From: Serratia odorifera
GTDB lineage: Bacteria > Pseudomonadota > Gammaproteobacteria > Enterobacterales > Enterobacteriaceae
Length of the DNA: 64,000 nt
NCBI RefSeq assembly: GCF_900635445.1
Contig: NZ_LR134117.1
Location: 4,278,001-4,342,000, forward strand
Direction of reading: 5' to 3'
Of the stretch, positions 44,683 to 54,000 are shown one piece after another. A program made the translations under genes and the position numbers. Within the stretch, counting starts at the first letter, position 1; each line of letters begins with the position of its first letter. The notes under the pieces are model-generated. The model had not been told where the DNA came from. It made no database searches and saw nothing but the letters and a program-made list of their open reading frames with translations.

Positions 44683-45567
44683 CCGCTGAGGCGTTGTCCG
44701 ACCCGAATTGAACGTCGATGATGTCACCGTCACCTACAACAACGGCCATACCGCGATTTACGACGCCAGCTTCTCACTCACCGGCGGCGCCATCTGTGCC
44801 CTGGTCGGGGTGAACGGCAGCGGCAAATCGACGTTGTTTAAAAGCATTATGGGGCTGGTGCGCCCCACTCACGGCCGCGTATTGCTCAGCGGCAAACCGA
44901 TTGCCGATGCGCTGAAGAAAAACCTGATTGCCTACGTCCCACAAACGGAAGACGTTGATTGGAACTTCCCGGTACTGGTGGAAGATGTGGTGATGATGGG
45001 CGTTACGGCAAGATGAATTTTCTGCGTATTCCTTCCAAAGACGACCGTCAGCGCGTGGATAACGCGCTGGCGCGCGTCGGTTTGAGCGAGCTGCGCAAGC
45101 GGCAGATCGGCGAGCTGTCCGGCGGGCAGAAAAAACGCGTATTTCTAGCCCGGGCGCTGGCGCAGCAAGGCAGCGTACTGTTGCTGGACGAGCCGTTTAC
45201 CGGCGTTGACGTCAAAACCGAAAACGCAATTATTGACCTGTTGCGCGCGCTGCGCGACGAAGGCCACCTGATTCTGGTTTCCACTCACAATCTGGGTAGC
45301 GTGCCGGAATTCTGCGATCGGGTAATACTCATCAACCGCACGGTGCTGGCCGCAGGCCCGACCGAAACCACCTTCACCCAGAGCAATCTGGAGCTGGCGT
45401 TTGGCGGCGTGTTGCGCCATATCAACCTGTCCGGCCCGGATCTGCACGACGATAACGATCCGCGTACCGTTACGGTGCTGACCGACGACGAACGGCCGGC
45501 GGTATTTTACGGTCACACCAAAAGCGATCCACCAGCGCAAAGCCAGCCAAAGGAGAAACAATCCTGA
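44679..45567 (+). pseudogene. yfeB: Iron/manganese ABC transporter ATPase YfeB (SitB), two frameshifts
   Basis: Across two single-base gaps the reading gives a 296-residue ATPase. MTAEALSDPE joins LNVDDVTVTYNNGHTAIYD, then Walker A GVNGSGKST, Q-loop YVPQTEDVDWNFP, VVMMGRYGKMNFLR, signature LSGGQKKRVFLARAL, Walker B LLLDEPFTGVD and switch STHNLG. One base is missing at the C3 run 44702-44704 and one at the G3 run 44998-45000. ATG 44679 overlaps yfeA as ATGA, and the end overlaps yfeC. With both neighbours intact, sequencing error is the likeliest cause. Confidence 0.88.
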
Positions 45568-46433
45568 TGCTGGAGATTCTGCTGCAACCCTTCAATTACA
45601 ACTACATGGTCAAAGCCATTTGGGTCAGCGCCATCGTCGGCGCCGCCTGCGCGTTCCTGTCGGCCTATCTAATGCTGAAAGGCTGGTCACTGATGGGCGA
45701 TGCACTGTCACACTCGGTGGTGCCTGGCGTTGCCGGCGCTTATGCCTTGGGGCTGCCCTACGCCGCCGGCGCATTCTTTACCGGCATGCTGGCGGCGCTG
45801 GCAATGACGCTGGTACGTCACGTTACCCGTCTGCGCGAAGACGCGATTATCGGTTTTATCTTTTCCACCTTTTTTGCCGTCGGGCTGCTGATCGTCTCGC
45901 TAAATCCGACCTCGGTTAACGTGCAGTCGATTATTTTTGGCAATATCCTCGGCATCGCCGATGAGGACGTGCTGCAGGTAGAGATTATCATCGGTGTCTC
46001 ACTGGTTATTCTGTGCCTGCTGTGGAAGGACCTGCTGGCAGTATTCTTCGACGAGAGTCACGCGGTGTCGATTGGCCTGTCGCCGCTGCGGCTGAAAATC
46101 CTGTTCTTTACCCTGCTCAGCGCCTGTACCGTTGCGGCATTGCAAACCGTTGGCGCCATTCTGGTGATCGCCATGGTGATCACCCCTGGCGCAACCGCCT
46201 ATTTACTGACCGACCGCTTTAGCCGACTGGTGATCATCGCTATCATTATCGGCGCGCTGACCAGCGGTATCGGCGCCTATTTAAGCTTCTTCCTTGATGG
46301 AGCCACCGGCGGCGTGATCGTCACCCTGCAAACCGTGGTATTCCTGCTGGCGTTTGTGCTGGCACCGAAACATGGCCTGCTGGCGAGCAAACGTCGGGTG
46401 GCGCGCGCTGAACACCACGGGGAGGAAGGCTGA
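45567..46433 (+). CDS. yfeC: Iron/manganese ABC transporter permease YfeC (SitC)
   Basis: A 288-residue ABC-3 family permease with about eight predicted spans. Seen are YLMLKGWSLMGDALSHSVVPG and the coupling-region ILVIAMVITPGATAYLLTD. It starts within the yfeB stop codon and ends within the yfeD start codon. The shared GWSLMGDA motif is repeated in YfeD, showing that the two permeases are paralogues. Confidence 0.94.
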   Translation: MLEILLQPFNYNYMVKAIWVSAIVGAACAFLSAYLMLKGWSLMGDALSHSVVPGVAGAYALGLPYAAGAFFTGMLAALAMTLVRHVTRLREDAIIGFIFSTFFAVGLLIVSLNPTSVNVQSIIFGNILGIADEDVLQVEIIIGVSLVILCLLWKDLLAVFFDESHAVSIGLSPLRLKILFFTLLSACTVAALQTVGAILVIAMVITPGATAYLLTDRFSRLVIIAIIIGALTSGIGAYLSFFLDGATGGVIVTLQTVVFLLAFVLAPKHGLLASKRRVARAEHHGEEG

Positions 46434-47314
46434 TGGAAATGTTATATCAATGGCTCAGCGAGCCCTTCGCCTATCCGTTTATGCAACGGGCGATCGTGGC
46501 TGCCATCGTCACCGGCGTGGTGTGCGCGGTACTGTCATGCTATCTGGTGCTCAAGGGCTGGTCGTTGATGGGCGACGCCATTTCACACGCCGTACTGCCT
46601 GGAATCGTACTGGCGTTCGTTCTCGGTATTCCCTTGGCCATCGGCGCGTTTCTCTCCGGTATATTTTGCGCACTCGCCACCGGTTATCTAAAGGAAAACA
46701 GCCGGGTGAAGGAAGACACGGTGATGGGCATCGTCTTCTCCGGCATGTTCGCCTTTGGGCTGGTGCTTTTTTCGCGAGTGGATACCGATCAGCACCTGAG
46801 TCACATTCTGTTCGGCAACATGCTCGGCATCACCGACGGCGAACTGAAACAAACGCTGCTGATTGCCGGTATTACGCTGGCGGTGGTGCTGCTGAAGCGC
46901 CAGGATCTGATGCTGTACTGCTTTGATCCCAGCCATGCACGGGTAATTGGCCTGCCGGTCAAACTGCTGCATTACGGCTTGCTGTGCCTGCTGGCAATGA
47001 CCATTGTCGCCTCGTTGCAGGCGGTGGGGGTGATTCTGGTGATCGCCATGCTGATAGCTCCAGGGATTATCGCCTTCCTGCTGTGTCGCAGTTTTGACCG
47101 CATGCTGCTGGTTGCCACCGTGGTGTCAGTGTTTTCCTGCGTGCTCGGCACCTTGATAAGCTTTCATATCGATGGTGCAACCGGACCATGCATCGTCATC
47201 GTACAGGCCGTGCTGTTCGTCATCGCCCTGCTCTACAGTCGCATTAAACCGTTACAACGTCACGAAGGTACGCTGCTGGATGATAAATCCCGCTCGCGCG
47301 CTCCCCGCGCCTAG
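46433..47314 (+). CDS. yfeD: Iron/manganese ABC transporter permease YfeD (SitD)
   Basis: A 293-residue ABC-3 permease, paralogue of YfeC (CYLVLKGWSLMGDAISHAVL, VGVILVIAMLIAPGIIAFLL). It completes the membrane part of the Yfe transporter. Its C-terminus has a basic tail (KSRSRAPRA). No clear terminator follows. Confidence 0.94.
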   Translation: MEMLYQWLSEPFAYPFMQRAIVAAIVTGVVCAVLSCYLVLKGWSLMGDAISHAVLPGIVLAFVLGIPLAIGAFLSGIFCALATGYLKENSRVKEDTVMGIVFSGMFAFGLVLFSRVDTDQHLSHILFGNMLGITDGELKQTLLIAGITLAVVLLKRQDLMLYCFDPSHARVIGLPVKLLHYGLLCLLAMTIVASLQAVGVILVIAMLIAPGIIAFLLCRSFDRMLLVATVVSVFSCVLGTLISFHIDGATGPCIVIVQAVLFVIALLYSRIKPLQRHEGTLLDDKSRSRAPRA

Positions 47315-47500
47315 CAGTAGGAAAAACTAACCTCGGCACAGGAGTATTTAAATTAATCAATAGCGTATATACTTTGACCAGATGTGCGATTGTGACAAAT
47401 ACGCCAACGGTAACGCACGGCTGTGCGCCATATCGTGTTTTCACCATGTCAAAGACGCTAAGCTAATGAAACAGCAGGCAACACAGAGGGGGGGAATACC

Positions 47501-48367
47501 ATGTGGCAAGCCGTTAGTCGTCTGTTAAGTGAACATCTTGGCAACGCAGAAATCCGCCAAAGGACTGAACTGCCGGGGGGCGAAATCCACCCGGCGTGGC
47601 GCGTGAATTACGGTGACAGCGAGGTGTTCGTCAAGTGCGACGCCCGCGAGTTGCTGCCTATTTTCACCGCCGAAGCGGATCAGCTGGCATTGCTGGCGCG
47701 TAGCAAAACCGTGCGCGTGCCGGCGGTCTACGGCGTCGGCAGCGATCGCGACTACAGTTTCCTGCTGCTGGAATACCAGACGCTCAAGCCATTGGATGCC
47801 CACGGCGCCCATTGTCTCGGACAACAGCTGGCACGTCTGCATCAGTGGAGCGAACAGCCGCAGTTCGGCCTCGATTTTGATAACGATCTTGCCACCACAC
47901 CGCAGCCCAATGCCTGGCAACGCCGCTGGGCCGAATTCTTTGCCGAACAGCGCATCGGTTGGCAGCTACAGCTGGCGGCGGAAAAAGGCATGACCTTCGG
48001 TGATATCGATGAACTGGTCGACATCGTCTACCTGCGTTTGCAGAACCACCAGCCACAGCCTTCCTTGCTGCATGGCGATGTGTGGCCAGCCAACTGCGCA
48101 ATGACTGCCAACGGCCCAATGCTGTTCGACCCCGCCTGCTACTGGGGCGATCGAGAATGCGATCTTGCCATGCTACCGTTGTACCCGGAACTGCCGCCGC
48201 AAATATATGATGGCTATCAAAGCGTTTGGCCGTTGCCCGCCGACTTTATCGAACGTCAGCCGCTGTATCAGCTCTATTATCTGCTCAATCGCAGCAACCT
48301 GTTTGGCGGCCAGCACCTGGTCGCAGCGCAGCGCGTCATCGACAGCCTGCTACACCCTGAACCATAA
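47501..48367 (+). CDS. yniA: Fructosamine kinase family protein YniA
   Basis: A 288-residue protein of the fructosamine-3-kinase/aminoglycoside phosphotransferase-like fold. It has the nucleotide lysine in EVFVKCDARELLP, the catalytic loop LLHGDVWPANC and the metal motif FDPACYWGDRECDLAM. The family phosphorylates ketosamines or ribulosamines on glycated proteins; the target of YniA is not certain. ATG 47501 follows a G-rich ribosome site. Convergent with yniB. Confidence 0.92.
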   Translation: MWQAVSRLLSEHLGNAEIRQRTELPGGEIHPAWRVNYGDSEVFVKCDARELLPIFTAEADQLALLARSKTVRVPAVYGVGSDRDYSFLLLEYQTLKPLDAHGAHCLGQQLARLHQWSEQPQFGLDFDNDLATTPQPNAWQRRWAEFFAEQRIGWQLQLAAEKGMTFGDIDELVDIVYLRLQNHQPQPSLLHGDVWPANCAMTANGPMLFDPACYWGDRECDLAMLPLYPELPPQIYDGYQSVWPLPADFIERQPLYQLYYLLNRSNLFGGQHLVAAQRVIDSLLHPEP

Positions 48368-48395
48368 AAAAGGGCCCGTGACGGGCCCTGTTTTT
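48366..48395. terminator. Terminator between convergent yniA and yniB
   Basis: AGGGCCCG-TGA-CGGGCCCT, preceded by AAAAA and followed by GTTTTT, serves both strands. Confidence 0.9.
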
Positions 48396-48415
48396 ACCTG
48401 TCGCGAGCCCGTCGA

Positions 48416-48976
48416 TCAGGCGCCGCCGGCCAGGCTTCCCAGCAGTTTGATGACAAAATAGGCCACCACCGCTATCACGATGGGCAAAATATACAGCGGG
48501 AAATATTGCAAGAAAATGGTGTGGTGCGGCAGTGTAATACGCTGTTCCAATTGAGCACGCGTAAGCCCTTCACTGCCCTTGGCCTGTTCAAGGATCAACT
48601 GATCTTCCAGACGTTCGCGGATGAACTTCACCTGTCGTGACATACGCGCGCCGGAAGCGCACAGCGCCAGCCCGACAAAGATAAGGAAATAGATAACGAT
48701 AAACATCAGGTTGCCGCCGCTGAACAGGCTTTTATCGAGATTCGGCACCGGCGAGTTATACCAGAACAGGTTAAGAAACGGTGTATTGAAACGCACCATA
48801 TCCACCATGACATGCACAAAGTCCAGCATCACCGCATTGATGCCTTTGGTTTTCTCACTGTGTTGATAGATAAAGTTGAGCAGTGAAATCAGCGTCGACA
48901 GCAACGCCGGGATGAATACCAGCCATCCCAGGATACGTTTAATGATGGCAATACGCCCTGCCTGTTGATACGTCAT
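48416..48976 (-). CDS. yniB: YniB family inner-membrane protein
   Basis: A 186-residue protein with about four predicted membrane spans (LGWLVFIPALLSTLISLLNF, LMFIVIYFLIFVGLALCASG, YFPLYILPIVIAVVAYFVIK). It resembles E. coli YniB throughout, and the yniA-yniB-yniC neighbourhood is the same. Function unknown. Confidence 0.9.
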   Translation of the reverse strand: MTYQQAGRIAIIKRILGWLVFIPALLSTLISLLNFIYQHSEKTKGINAVMLDFVHVMVDMVRFNTPFLNLFWYNSPVPNLDKSLFSGGNLMFIVIYFLIFVGLALCASGARMSRQVKFIRERLEDQLILEQAKGSEGLTRAQLEQRITLPHHTIFLQYFPLYILPIVIAVVAYFVIKLLGSLAGGA

Positions 48977-49170
48977 GGATTCCCCTTGTTAGCGACGCAG
49001 CCGTAATGGCCTAAGTCTACCCGTTGTTGCCGGGCTGCGCCCACCGTTTTCTTTACACAGATCGGGTGGAATTATCCGATATCAACAGCTTAGCGTCTAA
49101 GTACGACGACAGCGCTGTTTTTTCGCATCGCGTTATACTGTTATCCCAAGGCATTATAAAAGGAACGATA

Positions 49171-50442
49171 ATGATTCGGCTGATCGTCTTGTTGCTCGGC
49201 GCCCAGGCACTGCACCGGCAACGTCGCGCTTTACAGCTGTTTGGCTGGTTTTGGATCATCGTTGGCGTACTGATGCTGATCGATGTGTTGCAGGACGGGC
49301 GTTCACTGCTGGCGCTGGATGCGTTGGCGCTGATGCTGGCACTCGAGGGGGTGGTGGCCATCTCGGCGGCTTTGGTGATTGGCGGCAGCGGCCGGCCGGT
49401 GCTGCTGAAGGGCCTCGGGTTTATTTTTATGGCATTTCTGGTGCTCGACGTGCCGGCCGACGGCAATATCGTTTCTAGCGTGGTATTCGGCAGCGCGTTG
49501 CTGCTGGACGGCGTGGTGCGCATCGCGTCCTCAACCGTGATCCAGCACAGCCGCTGGAAGATTGTCGCCCTGGCCGGTAGCGGCGAACTGTTACTGTCGC
49601 TGATGATCTTTATCGGCTGGCCGGCACCGCATCGCATGACGGTGCCCTTTTGCCTTGGCCTGATGATGATCCTCTCTGGCTGGGCTTTGCTGCGCATTTC
49701 GCGCCGCCTGATGCACTTTACCCTGAATCGACAAGATACCGAATCGCCGTCACACACGGCTACCCAGCCGCTGACGGTATATGTCTGGACCCCACTTGGC
49801 ACGGCGAAAGATGCACGCCGTCGCTATATCGTTGACCGTTACATTGCCGCAGTCGATGGTTCAGGCGTGATCTCTACCGGTCATGCGGCGCTGGAACGGG
49901 CTCCTGATATCTATATCAGCCATTATCCGCGCGATGAAATCGATCGGTCGGCACAGGATTTTCGCCGCTTGCTGCATGCCGGGGAGCAGAATAACGTCGC
50001 CGGCCGTTTTCTGCCCAGCTTGCAACAAGAAACGGCCGAATGGTGCCCACCGGACAAACACATTCACTTCTGCCGCTATAACTCCAGCGCTCTGCGCACC
50101 TTCTGGCAGCACTACCGCCAGGACGATACCTACAACTTGACGCGACGCAACTGCTCAACCACGGTGATTAGCGCGCTGGACAGCGCACTGGAAGGCGTAC
50201 TGGGCGGCCGACAGCTATGGCGACGCTTTCTGATGTTGTTGCTGGATCCTAACCTGTGGGTGTTGGCGATGTTGCGCAGCCGCGGTGAAAGCATGACCTG
50301 GACGCCGGGGCTGGTGCTGGACTATACCCGCATGCTGAAACAGGTGACCGAACGCCAGGATCAACGCTGGCTGCTGAAATTACGCAAACTGGCACAGCGT
50401 CTGGCGGCAATTCCCCGTAGGCAGCGGCGGCAAAAGTTTTAG
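49171..50442 (+). CDS. HdeD-like membrane domain fused to a papain-like (permuted NlpC/P60-type) domain
   Basis: A 423-residue two-part protein. Residues 1-182 carry six or so hydrophobic spans like HdeD/DUF308 proteins (FGWFWIIVGVLMLIDVLQDG, VVFGSALLLDGVVRIASSTV). Residues 200-423 are soluble, with YVWTPLGTAKDARRRYIVD, GHAALE (His238) and YNLTRRNCSTTVISALD (Cys328). A histidine before a cysteine in these contexts suggests a circularly permuted papain-like fold, as in DUF4105 or PPPDE proteins, hence a possible cysteine peptidase or amidase. ATG 49171 follows AGGA; an upstream extension has no ribosome site. It is inserted between yniB and hxpB relative to E. coli. Activity is inferred only. 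Confidence 0.75.
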   Translation: MIRLIVLLLGAQALHRQRRALQLFGWFWIIVGVLMLIDVLQDGRSLLALDALALMLALEGVVAISAALVIGGSGRPVLLKGLGFIFMAFLVLDVPADGNIVSSVVFGSALLLDGVVRIASSTVIQHSRWKIVALAGSGELLLSLMIFIGWPAPHRMTVPFCLGLMMILSGWALLRISRRLMHFTLNRQDTESPSHTATQPLTVYVWTPLGTAKDARRRYIVDRYIAAVDGSGVISTGHAALERAPDIYISHYPRDEIDRSAQDFRRLLHAGEQNNVAGRFLPSLQQETAEWCPPDKHIHFCRYNSSALRTFWQHYRQDDTYNLTRRNCSTTVISALDSALEGVLGGRQLWRRFLMLLLDPNLWVLAMLRSRGESMTWTPGLVLDYTRMLKQVTERQDQRWLLKLRKLAQRLAAIPRRQRRQKF

Positions 50443-50508
50443 TCACATCGGCGACAATGCTACAGTAAGGTCAATATTTCCTTATGGCGCCCGCAGGAGT
50501 GACCGCTA

Positions 50509-51174
50509 ATGGCCTATTCGCAACAGATTGAAAGCGCAATTTTTGATATGGACGGCTTACTGATTGACTCCGAGCCGCTGTGGCTGCAGGCAGAGCTGGA
50601 TATTTTCGGTTCGCTTGGCCTCGACCTTTCCGATCGGCACAATCTGCCGGACACCCTGGGCCTGCGTATCGATCTGGTGGTCAAGCTATGGTATCAGGCC
50701 ATGCCATGGCAAGGCCCTTCGCTGGAACAGGTATCGGCACGCATTATTGAACGCGCCATTGAACTGGTGCACGAAACGCGCCCACTGTTGCCGGGCGTGC
50801 AGCAAGCGCTTGAACTGTGCCGCTCCCAGGGCCTGCATATTGGACTGGCGTCTGCCTCGCCGCTGCATATGCAACAGCAGGTACTGAAAATGTTTGAACT
50901 GGAACCCTATTTTGATCGGTTGGTTTCGGCGGAATATTTGCCTTACAGTAAACCGCACCCGGAAGTTTACCTGATCGCAGCCGAACGTCTGGGCAGCGAT
51001 CCACTGCGCTGCATCACGCTGGAGGACTCGTTCAACGGCATGATCGCTACCAAGGCGGCGCGTATGCGTTCGATAGTGATCCCGGCACAGGAATACCGCC
51101 AGGATCCGCGCTGGGCATTGGCAGATCACCAATTGTCGTCGCTCGAGCAGCTGACGCCGGCACACCTGAGATAA
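50509..51174 (+). CDS. hxpB: Hexitol phosphatase HxpB (YniC), HAD family
   Basis: A 221-residue haloacid dehalogenase-like phosphatase. Motif I is FDMDGLLIDSEPLW (nucleophile Asp), motif II LASASP, motif III lysine in YSKPHPEVYL, and motif IV LEDSFNG. E. coli YniC hydrolyses 2-deoxyglucose 6-phosphate and hexitol phosphates. A perfect terminator follows. Confidence 0.94.
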   Translation: MAYSQQIESAIFDMDGLLIDSEPLWLQAELDIFGSLGLDLSDRHNLPDTLGLRIDLVVKLWYQAMPWQGPSLEQVSARIIERAIELVHETRPLLPGVQQALELCRSQGLHIGLASASPLHMQQQVLKMFELEPYFDRLVSAEYLPYSKPHPEVYLIAAERLGSDPLRCITLEDSFNGMIATKAARMRSIVIPAQEYRQDPRWALADHQLSSLEQLTPAHLR

Positions 51175-51200
51175 TCCCCCCGCCTTCCTATGATTTACTG

Positions 51201-51228
51201 CGCACTGCCGACCAGGCAGTGCGTTTTT
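51201..51228 (+). terminator. Terminator after hxpB
   Basis: CGCACTGCC-GACCA-GGCAGTGCG followed by TTTTTG: a nine-base perfect stem. Confidence 0.92.
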
Positions 51229-51265
51229 GCCTTGTCGGTCAAAAACCAAGACCGCCGTCAAAATT

Positions 51266-51286
51266 AAATAAAACATTATTTCATTT
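51266..51286. promoter_or_regulatory. Candidate KdgR operator upstream of kduI
   Basis: The core TAAAACATTATTTCATT has the AAA...TTTCA symmetry of KdgR boxes. It ends just before the -35 element of the kduI promoter and 141 bases before the ATG. The kdgR gene itself is about 4 kb downstream. Confidence 0.72.
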
Positions 51287-51289
51287 TTA

Positions 51290-51318
51290 TTGAATTCGCA
51301 TACCGACCACCCTATGCT
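51290..51318 (+). promoter_or_regulatory. Candidate sigma-70 promoter of kduI
   Basis: TTGAAT (51290-51295) and TATGCT (51313-51318) are 17 bases apart, the ideal spacing. The KdgR-like box lies directly upstream. Confidence 0.7.
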
Positions 51319-51427
51319 GTCGCCATAACAGAAAGCGCCGGGTTGTCGGTCGCCGCTGTCACTGCCACGCAGCGTCATCGTTTACCCGGTGCTTTCTTCC
51401 TGTCACTTCAGCAAGCGAGGCATTGAG

Positions 51428-52264
51428 ATGGACGTCCGTCAAAGCATTCACAGCGACCATGCTAAACAGCTCGATACCGCCGGATTACGCCGCGAATTTC
51501 TGATCGAAAACATCTTTGAGGCCGATCGGTACACCATGACCTACAGCCACATCGATCGGATTATCGTTGGTGGAATCAAACCGGTGAATAAAACGGTCAG
51601 CATCGGCGACGAAGTCGGTAAGCAACTGGGCGTCAGTTATTTTCTGGAGCGCCGCGAACTGGGCGTGATCAACATCGGCGGTGCCGGTACCATCGAGGTG
51701 GATGGACAGCGCTATGAGATTGGCAATCAGCAGGCACTGTATGTGGGTCAGGGTGCCAAACAGGTTGAATTCAGCAGCGCCGATGCCCGTCGCCCCGCCA
51801 AGTTCTACTACAACAGCGCGCCAGCGCATACCGCGTATCCCAACCGGAAAATCACCTTGGAGGAAGCCTCGCCGCAAACGCTGGGCGATAACGCCACCAG
51901 CAATCGCCGCACCATCAATAAATTCATCGTGCCGGACGTGCTGCCGACCTGCCAGCTCACCATGGGCCTGACCACGTTGGCGGAAGGCAATCTGTGGAAC
52001 ACCATGCCCTGCCACACCCACGAGCGGCGTATGGAGGTGTATTTCTATTTTGATATGGACCAGGACACCGCAGTATTCCATATGATGGGACAACCACAGG
52101 AAACCCGACATCTGCTGGTACACAACGAACAGGCGGTGATTTCACCGAGCTGGTCAATCCATTCCGGCGTTGGCACCAAACGCTACACCTTTATCTGGGG
52201 CATGATTGGCGAGAATCAGGTCTTCGGCGATATGGACCACGTCGCCGTCAGCGACTTGCGCTGA
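51428..52264 (+). CDS. kduI: 5-Keto-4-deoxyuronate isomerase
   Basis: KduI isomerises 5-keto-4-deoxyuronate to 3-deoxy-D-glycero-2,5-hexodiulosonate in pectin and glucuronate breakdown. The 278-residue cupin has the family start MDVRQSIHSDHAKQLDT and the zinc-binding segment MPCHTHERRMEVYFYF. It ends GMIGENQVFGDMDHV. Length matches E. coli KduI. The ATG at 51428 follows a GAGG-type site. kduD follows 33 bases later. Confidence 0.96.
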   Translation: MDVRQSIHSDHAKQLDTAGLRREFLIENIFEADRYTMTYSHIDRIIVGGIKPVNKTVSIGDEVGKQLGVSYFLERRELGVINIGGAGTIEVDGQRYEIGNQQALYVGQGAKQVEFSSADARRPAKFYYNSAPAHTAYPNRKITLEEASPQTLGDNATSNRRTINKFIVPDVLPTCQLTMGLTTLAEGNLWNTMPCHTHERRMEVYFYFDMDQDTAVFHMMGQPQETRHLLVHNEQAVISPSWSIHSGVGTKRYTFIWGMIGENQVFGDMDHVAVSDLR

Positions 52265-52297
52265 TCCCCCCTTTTCGAACCACGAGAGAAGCTGGCT

Positions 52298-53059
52298 ATG
52301 ATTCTAGATTCCTTTGATCTAAAAGGTAAAGTGGCGCTGGTGACCGGGTGTGATACCGGGCTGGGCCAGGGTATGGCAATCGGGCTGGCGCAGGCCGGTT
52401 GCGATATCATTGGCGTTAACCGCAGCGATCCGCAACAAACCCGCGATCGGGTCAGCGCGCTGGGGCGCCGCTTTCTGACGCTACAGGCCGATCTGAGCAG
52501 CGTGGCGGTGATCCCCAGCGTACTGGAACAGGCCATTGCCGAATTCGGCCGTATAGACATTCTGATCAATAACGCTGGTATTATTCGCCGCGAAGATGCA
52601 ATTAACTTCAGCGAAAAAGACTGGGATGACGTGATGAATGTGAACATCAAAACCGTGTTCTTTTTGTCGCAAGCGGTAGCACGTCAATTTATCAAGCAGG
52701 GATCCGGTGGCAAAATTATCAATATCGCCTCCATGCTGTCTTACCAGGGCGGTATTCGCGTACCGTCGTATACCGCCTCAAAGAGCGCAGTGATGGGCGT
52801 AACCCGCCTGCTGGCCAATGAGTGGGCCAAACACGGCATTAACGTCAATGCCCTCGCGCCTGGCTACATGGCCACCAACAATACTCAACAGTTGCGCGCC
52901 GATGAGGAACGTAATCAGGCGATTCTCGATCGTATCCCTGCCGGCCGCTGGGGACTGCCGCAGGACATGATGGGGCCGGTGGTGTTTTTGGCGTCAGCCG
53001 CCTCTGATTATGTCAATGGCTATACCGTGGCGGTCGACGGGGGCTGGCTGGCACGGTGA
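52298..53059 (+). CDS. kduD: 2-Dehydro-3-deoxy-D-gluconate 5-dehydrogenase
   Basis: KduD reduces the KduI product to 2-keto-3-deoxygluconate. The 253-residue short-chain dehydrogenase has the cofactor motif VTGCDTGLGQGMA, the NNAGIIRR motif, catalytic Ser in NIASMLSYQGG and the YTASK pair. It ends DGGWLAR. It forms an operon with kduI under a KdgR-like box. Confidence 0.96.
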   Translation: MILDSFDLKGKVALVTGCDTGLGQGMAIGLAQAGCDIIGVNRSDPQQTRDRVSALGRRFLTLQADLSSVAVIPSVLEQAIAEFGRIDILINNAGIIRREDAINFSEKDWDDVMNVNIKTVFFLSQAVARQFIKQGSGGKIINIASMLSYQGGIRVPSYTASKSAVMGVTRLLANEWAKHGINVNALAPGYMATNNTQQLRADEERNQAILDRIPAGRWGLPQDMMGPVVFLASAASDYVNGYTVAVDGGWLAR

Positions 53060-53227
53060 TCCCCCGCAACATCATTCCGACCAGGGCTCCGCATGGAGTC
53101 CTGGTTGCTTGCCGCAGGGTCATCGCATCACCGGCAGCGCGGAAACTGTCCAACTCATTGTAAATTCGGCGATTTAAACAATTAGTTACAGCGTCACCCA
53201 TTCCATTACTGTGCAAATCCCCATATA

Positions 53228-53243
53228 CTGGATAAATTACCAG
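53228..53243. promoter_or_regulatory. Candidate LexA box upstream of ydjM
   Basis: CTGGATAAATTACCAG, within TACTGG...CCAGTTT, has the CTG-N10-CAG symmetry of SOS boxes; the consensus CTGT...ACAG is missed by one base in each arm. E. coli ydjM is a LexA target, so the position 24 bases before the ATG is fitting. Confidence 0.6.
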
Positions 53244-53267
53244 TTTACCAGCCGGAATTGCAACAGC

Positions 53268-53817
53268 ATGACTGCGGAAGGACATCTTATTTTTTCTGTC
53301 GCTTGCGCGATCTTCGCCAAGAAAGCAGAAGTGACACCGGTGCTGGCCAACGGCGACTGGTGGCATATCATACCCGCAGCCCTGCTGACGTCTTTATTAC
53401 CGGATATCGATCATCCCAAATCGGTACTTGGCCAACGCTTGCGCTGGGTAGCGATCCCTATCGCGCGGGCCTTCGGCCATCGCGGCTTTACCCACAGCCT
53501 GTTGGCTATCGTCGGCGGCGTGATGCTGTTTAGCCTCGATGTACCACGCAGTTGGCCTATTCCCCCCCGACGTCTTGCATGCCATGATCATCGGCTACTT
53601 CAGCCATCTGCTGGCTGACATGCTCACCCCCGCCGGCGTCCCCCTGCTATGGCCTTGCCGCTGGCGTTTTCGTCTGCCGCTGCTAAATTCACAAAAGGGC
53701 AATCAGCTGGAACGTGCCCTGTGTCTTTGTCTGGTCGCGTTCGCCATCTACTGGCAAGGGGGTTGCACCATTCCGGTGCAGTCGTATTTTGAGCAGTTGA
53801 AAAATATTAGACTGTGA
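53268..53817 (+). pseudogene. ydjM: YdjM family inner-membrane metal-dependent hydrolase, one frameshift
   Basis: The reading starts MTAEGHLIFSVACAIFAKKA and continues with LLPDIDHPKSVLGQR and FGHRGFTHSLLAI, both holding the His/Asp metal-ligand motifs of the family. It breaks after SWPIP at the C7 run 53562-53568. With six C it goes on as PDVLHAMIIGYFSHLLADML, then TPAGVPLLWPCRWRFRLP, matching E. coli YdjM (196 aa) to near its end; the joined protein is 182 residues. E. coli ydjM is SOS-induced. A miscalled long C-run is the simplest explanation. Confidence 0.87.
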
Positions 53818-53874
53818 TCACGAAATATCGGCGTTTTTATATCCATATCGGCGATTTATTAAGCAAAAAATTAC

Positions 53875-53890
53875 TGTGAGTTATATCACA
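53875..53890. promoter_or_regulatory. CRP site upstream of tcyP
   Basis: TGTGAGTTATATCACA is a perfect TGTGA-N6-TCACA match, 110 bases before the tcyP start. It is the strongest CRP match noticed in the window. Confidence 0.75.
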
Positions 53891-54000
53891 TTCGATTTGG
53901 ATATAAGGGTTGCGCCGCGCAAACTGATACCATATCGACATCGCTACATCGTGGTGCGTAGCCATTTTTAAACTATAAAAAAGATATTGGAGACACGGGG

